A DNA stretch of 64,000 bases. Origin: Piezodorus guildinii (lineage: Eukaryota; Arthropoda; Insecta; Hemiptera; Pentatomidae). The notes under the pieces are model-generated. The model had not been told where the DNA came from and did not search any database. It saw only the letters and a list, made by a program, of their open reading frames with translations. Positions 23,935-34,070 of the stretch are shown piece by piece. The stretch spans positions 17,242,635 to 17,306,634 of the forward strand of contig CM041294.1 in assembly GCA_023052935.1 (NCBI GenBank), written 5' to 3'. A program made the position numbers and the translations under genes. The stretch's first letter is position 1. Each line of letters begins with the position of its first letter.

Positions 23935-24200
23935 AAGGCGGGACTATCTTGGCTACTAAGGCTTCGTGTGGCGGGGCGACACTGATGCAAGTTCCAACGT
24001 GTTTAATGTGATATTGTTTTGATAACAGTTTTGACATACGCATATGACTTGAAGGAGTAATTATGGAAATACTTAAAAAAGATTCTTATTAATTATTTAT
24101 TATTAAAAATAATTCTTATATTATGTATTATATTCTTATTTATGAGGATAAAAGTATGAAATGAAATCACGCACAGCTAAATAAAATTCTTTGAGAATAT
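23935..24200 (+). repeat. Dispersed repeat, copy 1
   Basis: About 230 bp (from GGCGGGGCGACACTGATGCA through GACTTGAAGGAGTAATTATG to AAATGAAATCACGCA) recurs in the same orientation at 31533-31760 with scattered differences. Family unknown. Confidence 0.75.
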
Positions 24201-24834
24201 TTTCTAAAATCTTTAGCTTTCCATCGGTATATGATACATGTATATTACTGCTGTTATGTTTAAAAACGAAAAATTGCATTAAAAAATATTTTTTTCTGTT
24301 TTCTCCTTTAGTTGGGTATCGAATTTATTCAATTTATATATTTACCTGTTTTTCATCAGCTTTCACAAGATAATCTAGATATTTCTATAGATTCAACAAA
24401 ATTATAGGTACTTAAGAAGAAGAAAATTTAAAATATCGGCATTTAAGTCTGTCAGACCATTTTAATCAGAATGAAACCTACATGATATTAAAGCCCATTA
24501 AATTTTACATCGATATAGTGAGTTTAATCAAAATCGTCGAGAAAATCGAAAAAAAGGTACAATATGCATGGTATAAAGTGGCTCTTCTGGTAAGCTCATT
24601 TTGATAAAAATGTTTTGTAACATCCGGGCGTGTAGTTGTCTTAAATATCAAATTTTACTTTCACAGGACTTACCGTTTCCGCCCGGGAGTTACCACACGC
24701 ACACAGACCTTTTTTCGGGACTTGGTTATTTGGACTCAGGGGACCCTAAAATGTGTATTTCCGTTGAAAACTGGAATTCGAAAAATTTTCACGATCGTAA
24801 TACTTCCCCTTACTATATATAGTAAGTGAAAGTA
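24200..24834 (+). mobile_element. Helentron-like family, 5'-shortened copy
   Basis: Covers the internal and 3' part of the family, including GATTCAACAAAATTATAGGT, GAGTTACCACACGCACACA, GGACTTGGTTATTTGGACTC and the terminal hairpin TTACTATATATAGTAA followed by GTGAAAGTAAAA. The (AC)n tract is only a few units long. Confidence 0.75.
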
Positions 24835-24890
24835 AAATAAATAAAGCTCTATTTTACGGCATTTTAATGGTAAAAGTAATAAAACATTAT

Positions 24891-25850
24891 TTCTTTTAAA
24901 TAGTCCAGCCATTTCACAATTTGATGGTACGAGGTCACAGTTGAAAACGGTTCTGAAATTGTATTAAATTCATTCTGTTCTATGTTTTTTTCCCTCCTAG
25001 TATTAGGTTTCGAAGTGATTAAACCTACCAGCTCTGCAGCAGTTAGAAGCAGACGGACTGGCCTCATGTATAAAGATATCGTTTTTATTCAACTAGTTTA
25101 AGCTGATAAAACTCAATTTGGACGCTGGGCAACACCTGCACCTCAAACGGATTTCCAAACGAAGGTTATCATTATTCATTAGGACCCGAGTCGCACTGAT
25201 AACTAATTCATGACCCCGCCTCGGCAGCCTCTCCTATTGAAAATTGAATAAGGTAATAAATAATAATTACCATTCATAACTTAATAAATTCGGAAATATT
25301 TCGATTGTGTTAATCGATTAGTATGAATATTCATGGAGGGCCTGCCCTAGTAGCCCTGCTGGACAATAGCCGAGGGAATCTGCTCTTCTAACAAAGTACC
25401 CGCGGGAATTTCCTTATTAAAGGGAATTCCCTGAAGAAATAATAATAGCGTGGAGTATTTCATGTTGAATATTTTTTAGCTTAATGTCTTTCATCCGTAA
25501 TCGTGAAATATAATTAATAAAAGTCCTTCTGGGCACTTACCTTCTCTATGGCCATCATGAACGCTGTTCATGTTTCTATAACACATTTGCTTATTGTCAC
25601 TAATTGCGTTTGAAAGGTGGGAATAATAAATATGAAGATAAAAAAATAAAAAAAATAATAAAAGAGATCTCAGATTCCTTCTTCTATTTCCGATTTTCAA
25701 CCCCAAATCTCATTGGGATTAAAAAATTAAAAAATAAATTAATAATATATTATATTCATATTAGTTGGAAGTACTGCGATGGCGAACGTTCTCAAGGGTT
25801 ACCACAAATTATCGCAGAGCATGACTTCTTAAATATGAGGGCATACTTTT
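24891..25850. other. No gene recognised
   Basis: Two less AT-rich patches (25080-25230 and 25330-25440) occur, with no recognisable protein or repeat family. Confidence 0.4.
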
Positions 25851-26288
25851 GAGCACGTAGAGAAATTCAAGTATTTAGGTTCAATGATAACAAGAAAAAA
25901 TGAAATCCAGAAGGAAATAAAAACCCAGTTAAAGGTGGGAAATGCGTGTTATTATTCAGTTGCTAAGTTACGTAGTTCGCGGCTTCTATCTAAAAACTGA
26001 AAGGTTAGAATTTATTAAACTATTATTCTTCCGACGGTTCTTTACGGATGTGAAACGTGTCCGCTTACTTCGAAGGATGAACAACGGCTTAAGGTTTTCG
26101 AAAATAAGGTACTGCGTAAAATATTTGGTCAAAGAGAGATGAGGCCACGGGGGAGTTTAGAAGGTTGCACAAAGCGGAATTGCGGAGTTTGTACCCTGTG
26201 AATATAACTGGGTTGGTAGCATCGCGGAGACTCAAATGGGTGCGTAAAGTTGTTGGGCACAGCGAGGAACGGATTCCGAGAAGGTTGG
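25851..26288 (+). pseudogene. LINE reverse transcriptase relic, left part
   Basis: Starting EHVEKFKYLGSMITRKNE the plus strand encodes the post-catalytic part of a non-LTR RT, different from the Jockey family here: it continues through NACYYSVAKLRSSRLLSKN and TIILPTVLYGCET to FENKVLRKIFGQREM. In-frame stops (TGA, TAA) and frameshifts show decay. The frame is cut by the Gypsy element after RIPRRL and resumes at 30633. Confidence 0.8.
26284..26288. repeat. Target site duplication (GTTGG), left
   Basis: Five bases GTTGG precede the left LTR and recur directly after the right LTR at 30633-30637, the duplication size usual for Gypsy integrases. Confidence 0.92.
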
Positions 26289-26470
26289 TGTAAGATTTCA
26301 ACTTCCTTAACAACACTTTACTTAAATGCAATATTTCAACTTTATTAACAACACTTTATTAAACATGTTACAATTTAACCATGATCTCTGAAAACATACC
26401 ACACTCTATAACCTCCTCTCATATGTTCCTCTCCATCAAATATCTATTACCAAAAGGTATATACACTACA
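26289..26470 (-). repeat. 3' LTR of the Gypsy element
   Basis: 182 bp, ends TG...CA. Read in element orientation it contains two AATAAA signals and a twice-used GTTGTTAA.AAAGTTGAAAT block. It differs from the 5' LTR at two positions: T versus G near 26319 and G versus A near 26390. Confidence 0.95.
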
Positions 26471-26480
26471 CCCCTCTCAT
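26471..26480 (-). promoter_or_regulatory. Polypurine tract
   Basis: Element-strand ATGAGAGGGG lies directly upstream of the 3' LTR, the position where plus-strand DNA synthesis is primed in LTR elements. Confidence 0.85.
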
Positions 26481-26499
26481 ACCAATGAAAAGTTATTAA

Positions 26500-29400
26500 T
26501 TATTCTAAACTCAAATCAAAGTCTTTTAAATAAGCCGGAAGTGCCCGCTTTCTGCCGCTGACCCTGGGTTGGTTTTCAACAGCAGTTTGTGGCTCCTGGA
26601 TAGGCTCCACCTCGTCTTCCTTTTCCACTTCTTCAACCTCTTCCTTTTGGTCCCCTTCCTCCGACGTCAGTTTCATCTCCTCTTCATCCACAGCAGGTAA
26701 TAGCATTTTGAAAGCACTGCTATTCCTGATGACCCTTCTACCGTCCGATGCTTCCGCCGAAATGATTGAACCATTTTTCTCAATCACCTTAAAAGGGTTG
26801 GGGTTGAAAGTTGGCGTCAGTTGGTGTAGTGGTTTGTCCACCTTCTTTAACACTATATCGCCAGGGTGAAATTCTTTGGTTTCTGCTCTTCGAGTAAAAT
26901 CTGCATATTGCTTGCCTTTTAACTTCAAAAGAGAGTCCCTTTCTCGAATTTCTTCAATGTTTGGCATAACCAGGGACAAGGTTGGAATTGCACTTCGGAT
27001 TTTCCGCCCATAGAATAACTCTGATGGTGAGACTCCGGTAACTGTATGCGGTGTCACACGGTATTCCGCAAGGAAAGAGGTAAGTTCGTCCTTCCAACTT
27101 TTTCCTTCTAAGTCAGCAATTTTCAGAGCTTTGACTAAAGTTTTATTTTGACGCTCAACTGCACCATTTGCCTGAGGCCAAAATGGCGGCGAAAAAAATG
27201 TTTTGATACCCTGTCGCTCACAAAACCCACGGAAAAGTTCGCAATTAAATTGTTTCCCATTGTCAACTGTAATTGTTTGAGGTAATCCGTATCTTGAAAA
27301 CACCTTTATAAGATTTTTAACAGTTTTTTCAGAAGTTATTTTCTTCAAAACTATAACTTCCATGTACCTACTAAAATAGTCAGTAATAACTAATAGATGC
27401 TCTCCTGTACGCAAAGGGCCTTTAAAATCTAATGCAATGTCGACCCATGGTTCGCTGGGTAGTTCCCGTCTCTTCATAGGCTCAGGCAAGGGGGCTTGAC
27501 CAACAATTTGACAGCTCATGCAACATTTGACAGTTTTTTCTGCATCTTTATCAATACCAGGCCACCAAACCTTTTCTCTCAACTTGTTTTTCATTCCAAC
27601 TATTCCTGGATGGCCCTTATGTGCCAATTTCAAGACCGTTTCCCTTAGGTTTTTAGGTATAACTATGCGGGTTCCTCTTAAAATAACCGTGCCAGCTACT
27701 GAAAGTTCTTGACTAACATTTTGATATGTACTCATTCCCTTTGGCCATTTTCCTATCAATAAGCAATTCTTCACTTCTTGCATCTCGTCATCATTTTCCA
27801 CTGCCTGCTCTAAATCTTCAAACTTCAGTGCCAATGGCAAAGAATTCAGTGTTATTTGGCATAAATGATGTTCGGTTGTCTTCCAAAATGTTTTAGCACC
27901 ATCGACACTTAACCTTGACAATACATCAGCGATATTTCTAGTACCTGGAATGTATTTAACACGAAACGAAAAAGACTGAAGTCGTAAAACCCACCTTTCA
28001 ATACGAGCACATGGTTTAGATTTAGGATTAAATATAAATTCCAGAGGACGATGATCAGTTATAAGATCAAAATGTTTACCGTAAAGGTACGTACGGAACC
28101 TTTCCACAGACCAAACTAAACTCAACGCTTCCTTTTCTGTCTGGCTATATCTTTTTTCGATGTCAGTCAAGCCTTTACTAGCAAAACATATTACTCTCGG
28201 TCCGTTTTTACCTTTCTGTATTAATACCGCTCCTAAACCGACGGGACTGGCATCGGCAAACACCTCCGTTGGATCATCAGGTGAGTAGAATCCTAATATT
28301 CTAGGGTTTTCCAATTCTTGCTTTAAAGTTGTAAAGGCAGAATGTTGAGTTGGCCCCCAATTGAAATGAACATTTTTTTTTAATAAATCTCTCAATGGAT
28401 GGGTCAGAGTGGCTAAATTTGGAATAAACCTTCCCACAAACGTAATAAGTCCAAGAAAACTCCTAAGTTCTTCTTTCGTCTTTGGCTCACGACATTTTTT
28501 AATTGCTTCCGTTTTTTCTGTAGATGGCAGTATCCCATTTTCATTAATTTTGTGACCGAGAAATTCCGTTTCAGTTTTTCCGAATTTACATTTCACTCTG
28601 TTTAACTCTAATCCCACGTTAACAAGCAACTCCATAACTTTCTTTAAACGTTCGTCATGGATTTCTTTATTTGGACCATGGACAAAAATATTGTCAATAA
28701 AAATACAAACACCCTCACAGTCTTTTAATATTTTCTCCATTACCTGTTGAAATTTTTCGGGAGCAGTTTTTAACCCGAAAACTAACCTCTTGAATCGGTA
28801 AGACCCGTTTGGGGTATGAAATGTAGTTATATAACGACTATCTTCGGACAATTCTATATGGTGGAATGCATCTTTTAGATCAAGTTCCGAAAATATTTTA
28901 CTACCCTCCAGTTTGGGTAAAAAATCTTCAATGGTCGGTATCGGATACTTTTCAGGTAATACGGCTTCATTAACTCTCCTTAAATCTAAGCATAATCTTA
29001 CCTCGCCGTTTTTTTTCAAAACTGGCACCAATTGAGACGACCATGAGATTGGACCGTCAACCTGTTCTATAATATCTCTTTGTTCCAACTCTAAGAGCCG
29101 CTGCTCGATTTTTTTTCTGATAGATAAAGGGAATCGTCTGTAAGGCTGATAAACTGGTTCAATATTAGGATCCATTCGAATCTCCATCTGGAAATTCCTA
29201 AGCTTACTCATCGGTTTTAATGTCAATTGTCGAATGTGTTGTTGGGATAACCCTATCCGCAAGACACCTAGCCTCTCCGCCGTGTTTTTCCCGATCACCG
29301 GCATTGCCTTTTCTGAAATTACATAAATATTTTCTTCTACAACTTTATTTCCAGCTTGTATGTGAGCTTTAAATTTTAACCTTACATTTAAACTTGAATT

Positions 29401-30432
29401 CGCACCATATGCATGTAAAACTTTATTATTTACATCATAATTTACGGATATTGGAACAAATCCCTTGCTTAGCAAAGTTTCCCAGGTTACTTTATCTATC
29501 ACAGAACAATCGGCCCCTGAGTCAATTAACATCTCGAGAGGAACACCTCCAACTTGGCACGTGAGAATAGCATTATTATTTCTCTTCAGGTCTGAAACGA
29601 CAAATATGCCCTCACCCCCATCATCCGAATCAGATACCTCACAATTGACTCTATTTACATTCCCTTTCGTGTGTGACTTGCCCAATTTAGTCCGACAATA
29701 TTTAGCAAAGTGCCCTTTTAAGTTACATTTCGTGCAATTTTTGTCTAATGCTGGACATGAGTCACATGTGCTCAAATGTTTTTGTGATCCGCACCTATAA
29801 CATGATCGCTTAAAGGTATTAGAACTGGAAAAGTTACCTGTATTTTTATTTATTGCCTGAATCGATTCTTCTTCCACTTTAGACTTATCCTTTCCGTAAG
29901 CTGCCTGCTGCACTTGTAACGCCTCCAAACTTTTGGCTATCTCCAAAACTTCATCAACATCCAACGAAGATTTTCTTAATAGTTCCTTCCTTAGTTCAGA
30001 AGATCTGCAATGTTCTACGATTTGATCACAAAGTTGATGATTTAAAAAGTCTCCAAAATTACAGTTTTTAGCTTGAGTTCTTAGCCTGGACAGATAGTGT
30101 TCAATATTTTCGTCTGATTCCTGAGTAATTTGTCGAAACATATAACGCTCATAAGTGTAATTAACCTTTGGGATAAAATATTTATCCAAAGCAGAAACAG
30201 CCTTTGAGTAAAGAAGGTTATTTTTCTCATCTCCCTCTTGCTCTTGCGAATCAGGTAGGGAAAAATAAATATCCTGTAGCTCAAAACCCCCCGTTGCTAA
30301 CAATAAAGCTTTCTTACGCCTATCACAGGTTATATTTTTGGCTTGCAGATATAATTCAAAACCCCTTTTCCAACGTTTCCAATCATTTCCATCTTGTGAA
30401 ATATTAAAAGTTGGTAGTGGTAAGTTTTCCAT
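26500..30432 (-). CDS. Gypsy Gag-Pol polyprotein
   Basis: A single 1310-residue ORF, starting at the ATG (MENLPLP) five bases after the primer-binding site. Order by residue: Gag about 1-205; two CCHC-type zinc knuckles 211-246 (the first with one residue fewer before the last Cys, the second canonical CTKCNLKGHFAKYC); aspartic protease with LIDSGADCSVID near 303-312; reverse transcriptase about 430-615 (motif A FSELDLKDAF, Asp518; motif B LVFGLKTAPEKF); RNase H about 720-835 (FADASPVGLGAVL, TDHRPLEF); integrase zinc finger HKGHPG...CCMSC; integrase catalytic D1002, D1057 and E1093 with 35 residues between the last two (D,D35E). The acidic C-terminal tail ends LPAYLKDFDLSLE. The reading frame is fully open, but RT motif C is FIDN (578-581) where Y/FxDD is expected, so this copy's RT may be inactive unless the family tolerates Asn. 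Confidence 0.95.
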   Translation of the reverse strand: MENLPLPTFNISQDGNDWKRWKRGFELYLQAKNITCDRRKKALLLATGGFELQDIYFSLPDSQEQEGDEKNNLLYSKAVSALDKYFIPKVNYTYERYMFRQITQESDENIEHYLSRLRTQAKNCNFGDFLNHQLCDQIVEHCRSSELRKELLRKSSLDVDEVLEIAKSLEALQVQQAAYGKDKSKVEEESIQAINKNTGNFSSSNTFKRSCYRCGSQKHLSTCDSCPALDKNCTKCNLKGHFAKYCRTKLGKSHTKGNVNRVNCEVSDSDDGGEGIFVVSDLKRNNNAILTCQVGGVPLEMLIDSGADCSVIDKVTWETLLSKGFVPISVNYDVNNKVLHAYGANSSLNVRLKFKAHIQAGNKVVEENIYVISEKAMPVIGKNTAERLGVLRIGLSQQHIRQLTLKPMSKLRNFQMEIRMDPNIEPVYQPYRRFPLSIRKKIEQRLLELEQRDIIEQVDGPISWSSQLVPVLKKNGEVRLCLDLRRVNEAVLPEKYPIPTIEDFLPKLEGSKIFSELDLKDAFHHIELSEDSRYITTFHTPNGSYRFKRLVFGLKTAPEKFQQVMEKILKDCEGVCIFIDNIFVHGPNKEIHDERLKKVMELLVNVGLELNRVKCKFGKTETEFLGHKINENGILPSTEKTEAIKKCREPKTKEELRSFLGLITFVGRFIPNLATLTHPLRDLLKKNVHFNWGPTQHSAFTTLKQELENPRILGFYSPDDPTEVFADASPVGLGAVLIQKGKNGPRVICFASKGLTDIEKRYSQTEKEALSLVWSVERFRTYLYGKHFDLITDHRPLEFIFNPKSKPCARIERWVLRLQSFSFRVKYIPGTRNIADVLSRLSVDGAKTFWKTTEHHLCQITLNSLPLALKFEDLEQAVENDDEMQEVKNCLLIGKWPKGMSTYQNVSQELSVAGTVILRGTRIVIPKNLRETVLKLAHKGHPGIVGMKNKLREKVWWPGIDKDAEKTVKCCMSCQIVGQAPLPEPMKRRELPSEPWVDIALDFKGPLRTGEHLLVITDYFSRYMEVIVLKKITSEKTVKNLIKVFSRYGLPQTITVDNGKQFNCELFRGFCERQGIKTFFSPPFWPQANGAVERQNKTLVKALKIADLEGKSWKDELTSFLAEYRVTPHTVTGVSPSELFYGRKIRSAIPTLSLVMPNIEEIRERDSLLKLKGKQYADFTRRAETKEFHPGDIVLKKVDKPLHQLTPTFNPNPFKVIEKNGSIISAEASDGRRVIRNSSAFKMLLPAVDEEEMKLTSEEGDQKEEVEEVEKEDEVEPIQEPQTAVENQPRVSGRKRALPAYLKDFDLSLE

Positions 30433-30436
30433 AGTT

Positions 30437-30449
30437 ATCCTCGTCGCCA
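30437..30449 (-). promoter_or_regulatory. Primer-binding site, tRNA-Ser(GCT)
   Basis: Element-strand TGGCGACGAGGAT begins one base inside the 5' LTR and is complementary to ATCCTCGTCGCCA, the 3' end of the animal tRNA-Ser(GCT) including CCA. It ends five bases before the Gag ATG. Confidence 0.85.
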
Positions 30450-30450
30450 A

Positions 30451-30632
30451 TGTAAGATTTCAACTTCCTTAACAACACTTGACTTAAATGCAATATTTCA
30501 ACTTTATTAACAACACTTTATTAAACATGTTACAATTTAACCATGATCTCTAAAAACATACCACACTCTATAACCTCCTCTCATATGTTCCTCTCCATCA
30601 AATATCTATTACCAAAAGGTATATACACTACA
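30451..30632 (-). repeat. 5' LTR of the Gypsy element
   Basis: 182 bp, nearly identical to the copy at 26289-26470. It would hold the element's promoter and the start of its transcript; no TATA element was assigned. Confidence 0.95.
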
Positions 30633-30775
30633 GTTGGTATTCCCTGAACCGACTGGTAGGCGTCCAAAAGGTAGGCCGAAGCGTCGATGGGAGGATTGCA
30701 TTAAGACATTGGACGAGTCTGTGCAGGCGAAGTTTGGTGGTATCGGCATCGAGCCTTTGGGTTCGGTAAGCCTTT
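30633..30775 (+). pseudogene. LINE relic, right part
   Basis: After removing the Gypsy element and one GTTGG, the frame continues ...RIPRRLVFPEPTGRRPKGRPKRRWEDC, then KTLDESVQAKFGG. The PxGRRxxGRPxxRW pattern is a common C-terminal tail of LINE RT proteins. It ends at a TCGGTAAGC, then (TTA)n. Confidence 0.8.
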
Positions 30776-31440
30776 TATTATTATTATTATTATTATTATG
30801 ACTTCTTAAGGATATATGAATTGTTTCATTAGATTCACATATGTAATCCCCAGACACTCTTTTGTTTCTTGTAGGTATACAGAGTTGGCACTATCTCTTT
30901 TCGTGTGCACTATCTTTTAGGTGTCGGTCTTTTCCGATTTTTCAGAACAAAAACCTCCTTATATTCTTGATATGCTTACCACTTGTTCCTCGGTCTATTC
31001 AGTAAACCTTAGATTTGTTGTTTAACTGAAGTCGTAAACGACCAGGCAATTCTCATTTATATTGTACTTTTGTTGTTATTCTTAATGATTTACGCGTCCC
31101 AGAATAAAAAGTTCTTTTCATTTTATGTATGTGTATGCGTGTTATGAGTCAAGAACCGAAACCCCCCTCCCCCCAAAAAAAAACGAAAATTAAACATTAA
31201 TCCTAGAGAAAAAAGAGTATCCGTACAACAACAGAGTAGGTACTTATTTTAAAATATACTTAGTTTAAAATTATCACTCAATAATCCCTCATTTATATGG
31301 ACCCTAAATAAGCCTCTTGATCAATGAAGAAAGATAATACTTGCAAAATGGAACGTATATCAAAAGAATTAAGTTCAACATGCAAAGATGATGTAGTTAC
31401 AGAGTTAAAAGCACGATTCACTCTAGATAATGCACAACCA
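30776..31440. other. No gene recognised
   Basis: AT-rich spacer starting with a short (TTA)n run. Confidence 0.45.
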
Positions 31441-31467
31441 TTTTTTTTTTTTTTTTTTTTTTTTTTT
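31441..31467. repeat. Poly-T run
   Basis: 27 T residues, probably the A tail of an unrecognised retroposon on the minus strand or a plain homopolymer. Confidence 0.8.
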
Positions 31468-31532
31468 CCCAATAAGTATACCTACGATATGGCATAAATA
31501 GACTGATATCTTCGTTCTTAAGCTTTGTTGGG

Positions 31533-31760
31533 CGGGGCGACACTATTGCAAGTTCCAACGTATTTAATGCGATATTGTTTTCAGAACAGTTTTGACATAC
31601 ACATATGACTTGAAGGAGTAATTATGGAAATGCTTAAAAAAGATTTTTATATCATTATTTGTTATTAAAAAGAATTCTTATATTATATATTACATTCTTG
31701 TTTATAAGGATAAAAGTATGAAATGAAATCACGCAGAGATAATGAAATTCTGTGAAAAGA
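31533..31760 (+). repeat. Dispersed repeat, copy 2
   Basis: Same-orientation copy of 23935-24200, starting GGGCGGGGCGACACTATTGC. The shared part ends at CACGCAGAGATAA. Confidence 0.75.
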
Positions 31761-31949
31761 GTAATCAACTGAAATTAACCGATAAGAGTGCTTTGTGGGA
31801 GCATGTTGAAAGTTATAAAATATTTAATAAATAAACCTTATGTGTTTGTTAATTCCTACAACATTTAATGCTGAGAAAAAATAAAATAAAATTATTTGTT
31901 TATTTTATATATATTTATATTATAATTATTATTTTATTATGCATATTAG

Positions 31950-32095
31950 GAAGCGGGGTGGCCGAGATGGTTAGCGCTGTTAACTCTTGGAAACGGAGGG
32001 GACTTTTATCTCGGCATTAATCCCCCTGCCCTCACCCCCTGGACCGAGAAACCCCCGTATAGCCTTGAAAGGCGAGGTAGGGGTGGAAAAAAAAT
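31950..32095 (+). mobile_element. tRNA-Ser/Leu-like SINE
   Basis: An A-box-like GTGGCCGAGATGGTTAGCGC, similar to the start of tRNA-Ser or tRNA-Leu, is followed by a degenerate B-box position (GGCATTAATCCCCC) and a body with GTATAGCCTTGAAAGGCGAG ending in an A run. The anticodon arm and acceptor stem do not close, so it is not a functional tRNA. Confidence 0.55.
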
Positions 32096-32519
32096 TATAA
32101 GTATATTTTTTTTAAACAGATATACCGCTTGTGTAGAAGTAGAAAGTTTATAAATTGAATGTGTTTAAAAATAATTGATCTATGTTTTTCCTCAAGTTGT
32201 CAAAATGAATTGTTTTTACTGTTCGGGTACAGTATTATAACGTTAAAGTCATTTTTAATTTAAATGATATCCAACGATTCGCCTCACCGCACTATTGAAA
32301 TCAATAGATTAATGAATATAGTAGGCTTCCCGTATCCACATCGACAAACAATCAGGTTTTCATTTAGAGAGATTGGACATGCGGTTAGTAGAATAGGCAG
32401 GATATAAAAAATAGTGTAAGCCGCTTAAAAGAAATTGGAAAAAAAAAGTTTAACATAAAAAAAACTGAACGGATATTTTAGTAAACTTCCAATTTCTTAT
32501 ACAGGATACAGTAAAGGCT

Positions 32520-32790
32520 TAATTTATTTATGGCACAAAAGATCCATTTATTCTTTAGCATTGTTATATTTACCAATACTATTTGTGGTTAGATTTAAGA
32601 AAAGAAAAGATAGTATTGGAAATGCAGCTTTCGACAGATCCTTCGTAATTTGCTCCTCTTTCGTATGGAATTCCATTCCTTCATATATTCGACATTCTAA
32701 TACTCCTCAGACCTTCAAATCCCGTCAATTCGATCACTTCCTCTCTATTCAATTTTCAAAGAACCCTAAATCGATTTTCTAATTCAATTT
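32520..32790 (+). pseudogene. LINE RT C-terminal fragment
   Basis: A 73-codon open stretch (32561-32782) contains the DRSFVICSSFVWNSIPSYIR, then HSNTPQTFKSRQFDHFL pattern typical of the last 60 residues of LINE reverse transcriptases. It is a different family from Jockey here and related in type to the tails at 6548 and 7475. Nothing of the catalytic domain is present. Confidence 0.7.
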
Positions 32791-33022
32791 AAATTAGTTA
32801 AATAAAAACATATAGAGACGATTATTTAAATATAATATCTTATATTGTGGAGCACTTGCATGTTCAACATTATTATTTCAATAATTTCACATCAATACAG
32901 TAAAGCACTATTAATTAAAATTTTGTACATATGAACATATTTTACTGTTTTATCTTTTGTCTAGTTTTGTTAATTATTATTATTAGAAGCTACCTTTTAC
33001 TTTATCGCTACTGTTCACTTTT

Positions 33023-33147
33023 TACTTTCACTTACTATATATAGTAAGGGGAAATATTGCGATCGTGAAAATTTTTGAATTCCAGTTTTCAACGGAAATA
33101 CACGTTTTAGGGTCTCCTGAGTCTAAATAACCAAGTACCGCAAAAAA

Positions 33148-33193
<46 letters not shown>

Positions 33194-33959
33194 TGTGTGT
33201 GTGTGTGTGTGTGGTAACTCCCGGGCGGAAACGGAAGGTCCTATGAAACTGAAATTTCATATTTAAGACAACTATACGCCCGAGACGTGACAAAACTTTT
33301 TTCATCAAAATGAGCTTACCAGAAGAGGCACTTTATACCATGCATTTTGCACCTTTTTTCGATTTTCTAGAAAACGGTTCCGACGATTTTGATTAAACTC
33401 GCTATATCGATGTAAGATTTAATGGGCTTTAATATTATGTAGGTTTTATTCTGATTAAAATGGTCTGACAGGGCTTAAATGCCGATATTTTCTTCCCCTA
33501 AAGTACCTTCAATTTTGTAGATTCAATAAAAATAACTAACTATATTATCCTGTTAACGCTGATGAAAAACAGGTAAATATATAAATTGAATCAATTCGAT
33601 AGCAAACTAAAGGAGAAAACAGAAAAAATATTTTTTTAATGCAATTTTTCGTTTTTGAACATAAGAGCAGTAATATACATGTATGATATACCGTTGGAAA
33701 GCTAAAGATTTTAGAAAGAATATTATCTCATACACAAGCTTTTAAAAGTTAATAGAGAGTGATAAAATGAACATAAAACTAACAGATTATTTTAGATAAT
33801 AATATAATAGATTTTCTAATAAAACACATGTTTTAATATAAATTCAATTTAATTAATTCCTTAATAGTTTCACGTATTTTTATCTCTAACTGTTTTTGAA
33901 AATTCTTTCATTGATTTAAGAATGGAGGTAAGTGAAAGTCGTGTGTTGCCCGCACCAGA
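33023..33959 (-). mobile_element. Helentron-like element, full length
   Basis: 937 bp on the minus strand. The 5' terminus reads TCTGGTGCGGGCAACACACG then ACTTTCACTTAC; the 3' end carries the hairpin TTACTATATATAGTAA then GTGAAAGTA. The 12-bp ACTTTCACTTAC and its complement near each end form asymmetric inverted repeats. An internal (AC)n tract (33149-33212) is longest in this copy. There is no Rep/helicase ORF, so it is non-autonomous. Confidence 0.75.
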
Positions 33960-34070
33960 TTTTTTGTACTCTAAGCCACTAAAGTTCTTTTTGTATGTTT
34001 TGTAAAATTATTCAAATGGGACTTGTCCCAGAACACTTATATAAAGAATTTATTATTATATATTGCTGTT
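33960..34070 (+). mobile_element. LINE 3' tail fragment
   Basis: Contains GGGACTTGTCCCAGAACACT, a form of the GGGAC..TGTCCCAGAATAAA block that ends several LINE families (compare 61118-61160). Confidence 0.4.

Larger units (their letters stand above)
26289..30632 (-). mobile_element. Complete Ty3/Gypsy LTR retrotransposon, probably Mag clade
   Basis: 4344 bp on the minus strand with two 182-bp LTRs (TGTA...TACA), primer-binding site, one Gag-Pol ORF, polypurine tract and 5-bp target duplication. There is no envelope gene. Short LTRs, a single ORF and a tRNA-Ser primer fit the Mag clade (inference). The two LTRs differ at only two positions, so the insertion is young. Confidence 0.95.

Noticed and set aside
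29465..29800. 111-codon plus-strand ORF
   Set aside because: It lies antisense to the Gag/protease part of the Gypsy polyprotein and has no family features.
31955..32030. Possible functional tRNA-Ser/Leu gene
   Set aside because: The A box is good but the B box is degenerate and the acceptor and anticodon stems do not close; a SINE head explains it better.
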